Below, in pieces: positions 14,653-20,285 of a stretch of 20,285 nucleotides of DNA. Every line of letters starts with the position of its first letter. The stretch's first letter is position 1. Made by a program: the position numbers and the translations under genes. The stretch covers positions 1 through 20,285 of the forward strand of contig JAILOS010000036.1 in the NCBI GenBank assembly GCA_024690695.1. The letters are read 5' to 3'. Source of the DNA: Oscillospiraceae bacterium. Lineage in GTDB: Bacteria > Bacillota_A > Clostridia > Oscillospirales > Oscillospiraceae. The notes beneath the pieces were generated by a model. It did not search any database. It was not told the origin of the DNA and saw only the letters and a program-made list of their open reading frames with translations.

Positions 14653-14681
14653 AAAAACCACGTTGAAAGGAGGCGCAGAAG

Positions 14682-15725
14682 ATGGCGCTCTTCAACTGTC
14701 CCGAATGCGGGAAAGAGATCTCCGACAAGGCCGAAACCTGCCCGAACTGCGGCCTCCGCTTCTATCAGAAGCAGCCGGTCGCCGTGCCGCGGCCGCCGGT
14801 CAGCTCCGCACAGGACGAAGCTGTCCCCGCGGAGGAAAAGAAAGCCCGGCGAAAAAAGTCCCCGTTCAAAATCCTGCGGTCGACGACCGCCTCCGCAGGG
14901 GGCCAGACGGCCTCCGTCGAGGACGAAGCCGCTCCCGCCGGCGACGAGAAAAAGAAAGAGAAGAAGACCGCGCCGCGCTGGCTTGTTCCGCTCGCGGCCG
15001 CTGCCGGTCTGCTGCTGGCCGCCCTCGCCGTGGCCGCGCTGCTGCTGACGGGCGTGCTGCGCACCGGCGACGCTCAGATCGAGGGGCCCGGCTTCGACAG
15101 CCCGGAGGACGCGATCCGCGCCTACGCCGAGGCGATGAAGGAGGGCGATCTGGACGCGATGATCGCCTGCTTCGCGGTTGAGAGTTATGTAAACCGATAT
15201 GATCCTCGCGCCTATTATGAACGGGTCGAGGCTTTCAACAGCAGCTATCCGCTCTCCGGTTCGGTGATCCCGGACTCGACGGAGCTTCTGCAGCAGCTGC
15301 GCGTGAAGGCGCGCGTCTCCGCCATCGCCGACGTCGTCTGGGGGCAGCTCATGGCCGTCGCCGTGCCGGAGGAATACTGCAACGACACGTGGATGCTCCG
15401 GGACGAGACGCAGCTGCGGGATTTCTGGCGGGCCTGGAAGCACACCGCCAAGCTGGAGAGCATGAAGCCCGGCAAGGTCCTCTCCGACAAAAAGCTCCTG
15501 GACGAGGACTATGACAGGGAGCGCGTCGATAAGATGTACGAGGGGATCGAGGAGATGTACGGCGTTTCCGCCGTCCGTCTCGTCGGGATGGAGCTGACGG
15601 TCGACGGCGACGAGTATCTGCTCGTCCTCCTCGCCGCCCGTTACGGGGAACGCTGGTATCTGCTGGGCAGAGACTTTCTCGGTCTGTACCCCGAGCTCGG
15701 CAGATGGAGCCTGATGCGGCGCTGA
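14682..15725 (+). CDS. Zinc-ribbon, single-pass membrane protein of unknown function
   Basis: The 347-residue protein starts with a zinc ribbon (Cys6/9, Cys20/23), then a Lys/Ala/Glu-rich disordered stretch (30-97) and one hydrophobic helix (about 100-126). The remaining 220 residues would lie outside the cell. The part after the helix opens with SPEDAIRAYAEAMKEGDLDAMIACF, a pattern typical of small NTF2-like or 'DUF4878'-type lumenal domains in which a helix pair precedes a curved sheet; this is a resemblance only. Similar zinc-ribbon-TM-extracellular proteins are common in gut Clostridia and unassigned. ATG 14682 is behind AAAGGAGG, 29 bases after galT. A strong terminator follows. Confidence 0.85.
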   Translation: MALFNCPECGKEISDKAETCPNCGLRFYQKQPVAVPRPPVSSAQDEAVPAEEKKARRKKSPFKILRSTTASAGGQTASVEDEAAPAGDEKKKEKKTAPRWLVPLAAAAGLLLAALAVAALLLTGVLRTGDAQIEGPGFDSPEDAIRAYAEAMKEGDLDAMIACFAVESYVNRYDPRAYYERVEAFNSSYPLSGSVIPDSTELLQQLRVKARVSAIADVVWGQLMAVAVPEEYCNDTWMLRDETQLRDFWRAWKHTAKLESMKPGKVLSDKKLLDEDYDRERVDKMYEGIEEMYGVSAVRLVGMELTVDGDEYLLVLLAARYGERWYLLGRDFLGLYPELGRWSLMRR

Positions 15726-15727
15726 AG

Positions 15728-15784
15728 CCGAAAAAACCGCCGTCCGAAGCGTTTTGAAAACGCTTCGGACGGCGGTTTTTTCGG
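15728..15784. terminator. Very long bidirectional terminator hairpin
   Basis: Bases 15728-15755 and 15757-15784 are exact reverse complements (28 bp) about a single G at 15756. Six-base A and T runs near each end make it a terminator in both directions, between two convergent genes that stop at 15725 and 15797. Confidence 0.92.
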
Positions 15785-15796
15785 GCTGTCAAGGGA

Positions 15797-16588
15797 TCAC
15801 TTCGCGTAGATAAGGCCGACGAGCCAGTTGGAGAAGCGGCGGGGCAGGAGCTTGGCCGCCATCGCCGCGGCCTTGTAGGCGAAGCCCATCGCCACCATCG
15901 GGCGGCTGTTTTTGCGCAGGGCGATCTTCGCCACGAAGGCGCCCGCGTCGGCCGGCTTCATGCCGGTTCGCTCGTCGTGCTCCATCACGGCGACGCTGCG
16001 GGCGATGCGCCCGGCGTATTCGCCGTCCAGCGCGTCGGATTTCAGGCGGTTGTCGGTGAAGCCCGAGGCGATGTCTCCGGGCATGATCGCGCAGACGGTG
16101 ATCCCGTAGGGGCGGATCTCGTTCTGCAGCGCCAGCACGTAGGAGATGATGGCCGACTTGGACACCGAGTACCAGAGCTGGAACGGGATCGGCAGGATGC
16201 CGGCGATCGAGCTCATGCAGACGATGCGGCCGCTGCGCTGCGCGCGCATGACAGGCAGCACGGCGCGGGTCGCGTTGTCCATGCCGAAAAGGTTCAGCTC
16301 GAGCTGAGCGTGGGAATCCTTCGACTCCGTACTCTCCGCCGCGCCGGAAATGCCGAAGCCGGCGTTGTTGACCAGAATGTCGATCCGGCCCTCGCGGCGG
16401 ATAACCTCCTCGACGGCGGCGCGGACCTGCTCCTCCTTCGTCATGTCGGCCGTGAGGTGGATGATCCCCTCGGCCGGCTTGTCGCTGCGGGAAAGCTCAT
16501 ACACCGTGCAGCCGGCCTTTCTCAGCTCGGCCGCGGTGCAGCGTCCGATCCCGCCGCTGCCGCCGGTGACGATCGCAATCTTGTTCAT
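15797..16588 (-). CDS. Short-chain dehydrogenase/reductase
   Basis: A classical SDR of 263 residues using NAD(P)H. The Rossmann start TGGSGGIG (8-15) is followed by NNAG (74-77), Asn99, Ser127 and the Tyr140-x-x-x-Lys144 pair in YSVSK, giving a full catalytic tetrad. Arg34 at the end of the second strand (ELSRSDK) favours NADP over NAD, by family experience. The last 40 residues are basic and hydrophobic (AYKAAAMAAKLLPRRFSNWL), which may let the enzyme touch the membrane, as in SDRs acting on lipid or sterol-like substrates. The substrate is not evident. ATG 16588 has GGGAGGA ahead. Single-gene transcript, divergent from the rRNA methyltransferase. Confidence 0.9.
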   Translation of the reverse strand: MNKIAIVTGGSGGIGRCTAAELRKAGCTVYELSRSDKPAEGIIHLTADMTKEEQVRAAVEEVIRREGRIDILVNNAGFGISGAAESTESKDSHAQLELNLFGMDNATRAVLPVMRAQRSGRIVCMSSIAGILPIPFQLWYSVSKSAIISYVLALQNEIRPYGITVCAIMPGDIASGFTDNRLKSDALDGEYAGRIARSVAVMEHDERTGMKPADAGAFVAKIALRKNSRPMVAMGFAYKAAAMAAKLLPRRFSNWLVGLIYAK

Positions 16589-16621
16589 GACGGTTCCTCC
16601 CTTTTCGTTCTTGGCTCGTCC

Positions 16622-16650
16622 ATTATAGTCTTTTTCGCGTTCTCCGTCAA
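16622..16650 (-). promoter_or_regulatory. Promoter of the short-chain dehydrogenase gene
   Basis: Minus strand TTGACG (16650-16645), 17 bp, TATAAT (16627-16622), 34 bases before the start codon. Confidence 0.85.
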
Positions 16651-16660
16651 TCGGCCCGCT

Positions 16661-16688
16661 TTACAAGTTCCAATTTTTGATGTATTAT
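16661..16688 (+). promoter_or_regulatory. Promoter of the rRNA methyltransferase-lipid kinase pair
   Basis: TTACAA (16661-16666), 16 bp, TATTAT (16683-16688), 35 bases before ATG 16723. It is back to back with the dehydrogenase promoter. Confidence 0.6.
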
Positions 16689-16722
16689 ACGAAAAGAATT
16701 GATGAATCGGGAGAGGCCTGTC

Positions 16723-17835
16723 ATGGAATATACGCTTGCTGTTCCCTGTCTGCTCGGTCTGGAGGCGCCGATCGCCGACGAACTGCGCCGTCTGGAGATG
16801 GCCGACGTGCGCGCGGAAAACGGGCGCGTCAGCTTTCGCGGCGGCGACGCGGCCATCGCCCGCGCGAATATTAATCTGCGCGTCGGCGAGCGCGTGCTGC
16901 TCGAGCTGGGGCGCTTTCAGGCGCAGAGCTTCGAGGAGCTCTTCGTCGGCACGCGCGCTCTGCCCTGGGAGGAGCTGATCCCGCGCGACGGGGCCTTCCC
17001 GGTGAAGGGCTACAGTCTCAACTCGAAGCTCTTTTCGGTCTCCGACTGCCAGAAAATCATCAAAAAGGCGATCGTCGAGCGGCTCAAAAGCGTATACGGC
17101 CTCGAGTGGTTCCCGGAGACGGGCGCCTGCTATCAGGTGCAGTTTTCGATCATGAAGGATCAGGTCAGCCTCTGTCTGGACACCTCGGGCGAGGGCCTGC
17201 ACAAACGCGGCTACCGGCCGGCGCACAACGCGGCCCCGCTGAAGGAGACGATGGCCGCCGCGATGGTAGGCTTCTCGCGCTATCGCGGGCGGGACGATTT
17301 CTGCGATCCCTTCTGCGGCAGCGGCACGATCCCGATCGAGGCGGCGCTGATCGCGCTCAACCGCGCGCCGGGCCTGAACCGGCGCTTCCGCGCGATGGAC
17401 TGGGCGACGGTCGATCCCTCCGTCTGGCCGCGGGAGCGCGAGCGCGCCCGCGAACGCGAATACCGCGGCAGCTACCGGATCTTCGGCTCGGACATCGACC
17501 CGAAGGCGATCGCTCTGGCGGAGGAAAACGCGCGGCGCGCCGGCGTTGCGGAGCTGATCCGCTTCGAGGTCGCGGACGCCGCCGCCTTCTCCCGCCCGAC
17601 GGAGCGCGGCGTGATCGTCACGAATCCGCCCTACGGCGAGCGCATCCTGGAAAAGGAGGAGGCCGAGCGGCTCTACCGCAGCTTCGGCGCGGCCTGGGCG
17701 AAAAGCGAGGGCTGGTCGCTGTACCTGCTGAGCTCGCACACGGAGTTCGAGCGCTGCTTCGGCCGTACGGCGGACAAAAAGCGCAAGCTCTACAACGGCA
17801 TGATCAAATGCGATCTGTTTATGTATTACAAATAA
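16723..17835 (+). CDS. THUMP-domain class I SAM-dependent RNA methyltransferase (RlmL/YpsC type)
   Basis: Members of this family methylate guanine N2 in 23S rRNA (the N-terminal half of E. coli RlmL; YpsC in Bacillus). The 370-residue protein has the THUMP RNA-binding region (about 45-155) and then the methyltransferase fold: DPFCGSGTIPIEAAL (185-199) binds SAM, GSDIDPKAIALAEEN (245-259) holds the acidic ribose contact, and NPPYGER (291-297) is the catalytic NPPY for a base amino group. ATG 16723 was chosen for the GGGAGAGG site ahead of it; ATG 16702 lacks one. The lipid kinase gene follows after 18 bases. Confidence 0.93.
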   Translation: MEYTLAVPCLLGLEAPIADELRRLEMADVRAENGRVSFRGGDAAIARANINLRVGERVLLELGRFQAQSFEELFVGTRALPWEELIPRDGAFPVKGYSLNSKLFSVSDCQKIIKKAIVERLKSVYGLEWFPETGACYQVQFSIMKDQVSLCLDTSGEGLHKRGYRPAHNAAPLKETMAAAMVGFSRYRGRDDFCDPFCGSGTIPIEAALIALNRAPGLNRRFRAMDWATVDPSVWPRERERAREREYRGSYRIFGSDIDPKAIALAEENARRAGVAELIRFEVADAAAFSRPTERGVIVTNPPYGERILEKEEAERLYRSFGAAWAKSEGWSLYLLSSHTEFERCFGRTADKKRKLYNGMIKCDLFMYYK

Positions 17836-17853
17836 AGCTGAGGTCGTGAGAAC

Positions 17854-18792
17854 ATGAAGCATCTGTTTATCGTCAATCCCGTCGCCGGCGGACGCGACGC
17901 CACCGGGGACGTGAAGGCCAGGGTCGAGGCTGCGTTTCAAAACCGCGGCGAGCCCTATGAAATCTACGTGACGCGCGCTCCGATGGACGCGGCGGAGAAG
18001 ATCCGCGCCGAGGCCGCCTCCGGCGAGGAGCTGCGGGTCTACGCCTGCGGCGGCGACGGCACCTTCAACGAGTGCGTCTGCGGCGCGGCGCTGCTGCCGA
18101 ACGTCGCCCTCGCCCCCTTCCCCACCGGCACCGGCAACGACTTCTGCCGGATGTTCGGCGAGGAGAAGGATCTCTTCCGCGATCTGCCCGCGCTGCTGGA
18201 GGGCCTCGTGCACCCGATCGACCTGATCGACGTCAACGGCCGCTACAGCGCCAACATCGCCTCCGTGGGCATTGACGCGCGCATCGGCTGCGACGTGCAC
18301 AAGTACAGCAAGATCCCGGTGATCGGCGGGACCGCCGGCTACGTCGTCAGCCTGCTGGTCAACATCTTCAAAGGCATCGCGACGAATATGCGCGTAAAAA
18401 GCGGCGATTTTTCCGCCGCCGGGAAGCATTCGCTGGTCTGCGCCTGCAACGGGCGCTTTTACGGCGGCGGCTTCAACCCCAGTCTGGACGCGATGCCGGA
18501 CGACGGCGAGCTGGATATCTTCGTCGTCAAAGGCGTGGGCGTCGTCAAGCTGGGCGTGCTGATCGGGCGCTACGCCTCCGGCCGCTCCGACGAGATCTCG
18601 GACTACGTCACGCACCTGCACGGCACCGAGGTCGACATCGAGCTGGACAAGCCCGACGTCGTGAACGTCGACGGCGAAGCCGTCGTGGCCGACCGTATCC
18701 GCATGCGTCTCGTTCCGGGCGCTCTGCGCCTGATCGTCCCGGCCGGCATGCGCTTCTTCGGCGAAGTCCGGGAGCCCGCCGCGGCGACCTGA
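17854..18792 (+). CDS. YegS/BmrU-type lipid kinase (diacylglycerol kinase catalytic family)
   Basis: The 312-residue protein has the diacylglycerol kinase fold: IVNPVAGG (6-13), the nucleotide motif GGDGTFNE (66-73), and PTGTGNDF (90-97). The second domain carries NGRFYGGGF and the acidic DAMPDDGELDIFVV stretch of this family, where the Asp helps catalysis. Substrate could be diacylglycerol, phosphatidylglycerol or another membrane lipid; sequence alone does not decide, and DgkB- and YegS-type members are hard to tell apart. Ribosome-binding sequence is weak (GAGGTCGTGAGA), suggesting coupling to the gene before it. It ends 60 bases ahead of the groESL promoter; no clear terminator lies between. 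Confidence 0.92.
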   Translation: MKHLFIVNPVAGGRDATGDVKARVEAAFQNRGEPYEIYVTRAPMDAAEKIRAEAASGEELRVYACGGDGTFNECVCGAALLPNVALAPFPTGTGNDFCRMFGEEKDLFRDLPALLEGLVHPIDLIDVNGRYSANIASVGIDARIGCDVHKYSKIPVIGGTAGYVVSLLVNIFKGIATNMRVKSGDFSAAGKHSLVCACNGRFYGGGFNPSLDAMPDDGELDIFVVKGVGVVKLGVLIGRYASGRSDEISDYVTHLHGTEVDIELDKPDVVNVDGEAVVADRIRMRLVPGALRLIVPAGMRFFGEVREPAAAT

Positions 18793-18852
18793 AGCGCGCC
18801 CGGCCGTCGCAAAAAGTTTACATTCTTTTTCCCTCTTTTTGCTCGGAGGGGC

Positions 18853-18880
18853 TTGCAAAAATAGAATTTTGTGGTATAGT
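18853..18880 (+). promoter_or_regulatory. groESL promoter
   Basis: TTGCAA (18853-18858), 16 bp, TATAGT (18875-18880); transcription would start near 18887, inside the operator that follows. Confidence 0.85.
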
Positions 18881-18881
18881 A

Positions 18882-18922
18882 AGCATCGTTAGCACTCAGG
18901 TTGTTCGAGTGCTAACGATGCT
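18882..18922 (+). promoter_or_regulatory. CIRCE operator for HrcA, with extended arms
   Basis: TTAGCACTC (18889-18897), 9 bases, GAGTGCTAA (18907-18915) matches the CIRCE consensus exactly. The dyad continues with AGCATCG (18882-18888) and CGATGCT (18916-18922), giving perfect 16-bp arms. The position over the start site fits HrcA repression released by heat; hrcA is not in the window. Confidence 0.97.
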
Positions 18923-18957
18923 GATTTTTGTCAAGTACTTTTTTGGAGGTAACCGAT

Positions 18958-20285
<1,328 letters not shown>

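Noticed and set aside
13147..14661. 504-codon open frame on the minus strand
   Set aside because: Shadow of galT with the same Ala/Val/Asp-rich composition; no domain visible.
16585..18858. 757-codon open frame on the minus strand
   Set aside because: Antisense to the rRNA methyltransferase and lipid kinase, both with unmistakable motifs.

Overview
The window reads as the chromosome of a GC-rich, endospore-lineage Bacillota (Clostridia; most like Oscillospirales). Supporting signs are strong GGAGG ribosome-binding sites, sigma-A promoters with 16-17 bp spacers, a CIRCE-controlled groESL operon, a SpoVAC-type sporulation protein, a tRNA with an encoded CCA end, and several ATP-grade household enzymes of Firmicute type. 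No CRISPR array, rRNA operon or intact mobile element is visible.

Layout. 1-551 is the 3' end of an SGNH-hydrolase-like gene. 552-1742 is an integration scar around a tRNA-Arg(CCG): fragments of two lower-GC or displaced coding regions, a tyrosine recombinase reduced to its first ~14 codons and its C-terminal catalytic part, short repeats that look like integrase arm sites, the intact tRNA, and a second 39-bp copy of the tRNA 5' half next to the original tRNA promoter. 1825-5525 is a tightly packed set: ApbE flavin transferase lipoprotein, RecG helicase, and a small lipoprotein. 5775-6884 is a membrane diguanylate cyclase. 6988-7180 is a gene-free stretch holding its own promoter and a chain of four hairpins, including a segment like the 3' core of glycine riboswitches but with no gene after it. 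7181-8335 (minus) is a ferredoxin-domain aldo/keto reductase, divergent from a pfkA-degV-hypothetical operon (8510-10723).

10819-11907 (minus) is a P-loop NTPase fused to a CYTH/triphosphate-tunnel domain, divergent from a double-zinc-ribbon protein (12084-12542) with an inverted repeat spanning both promoters. 12602-13039 (minus) is a stand-alone spoVAC with a sigma-G-like promoter, divergent from galT (class II) and a zinc-ribbon membrane protein (13168-15725). 15797-16588 (minus) is a short-chain dehydrogenase, divergent from an RlmL-type rRNA methyltransferase and a YegS/BmrU-type lipid kinase (16723-18792). The window closes with promoter, extended CIRCE operator, groES and the first 343 codons of groEL.

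Most of the window is ordinary housekeeping sequence. The parts that merit a second look are the orphan structured RNA at 7026-7135, the tRNA-Arg integration scar, the kinase-CYTH fusion with its shared divergent control region, and the solitary spoVAC.
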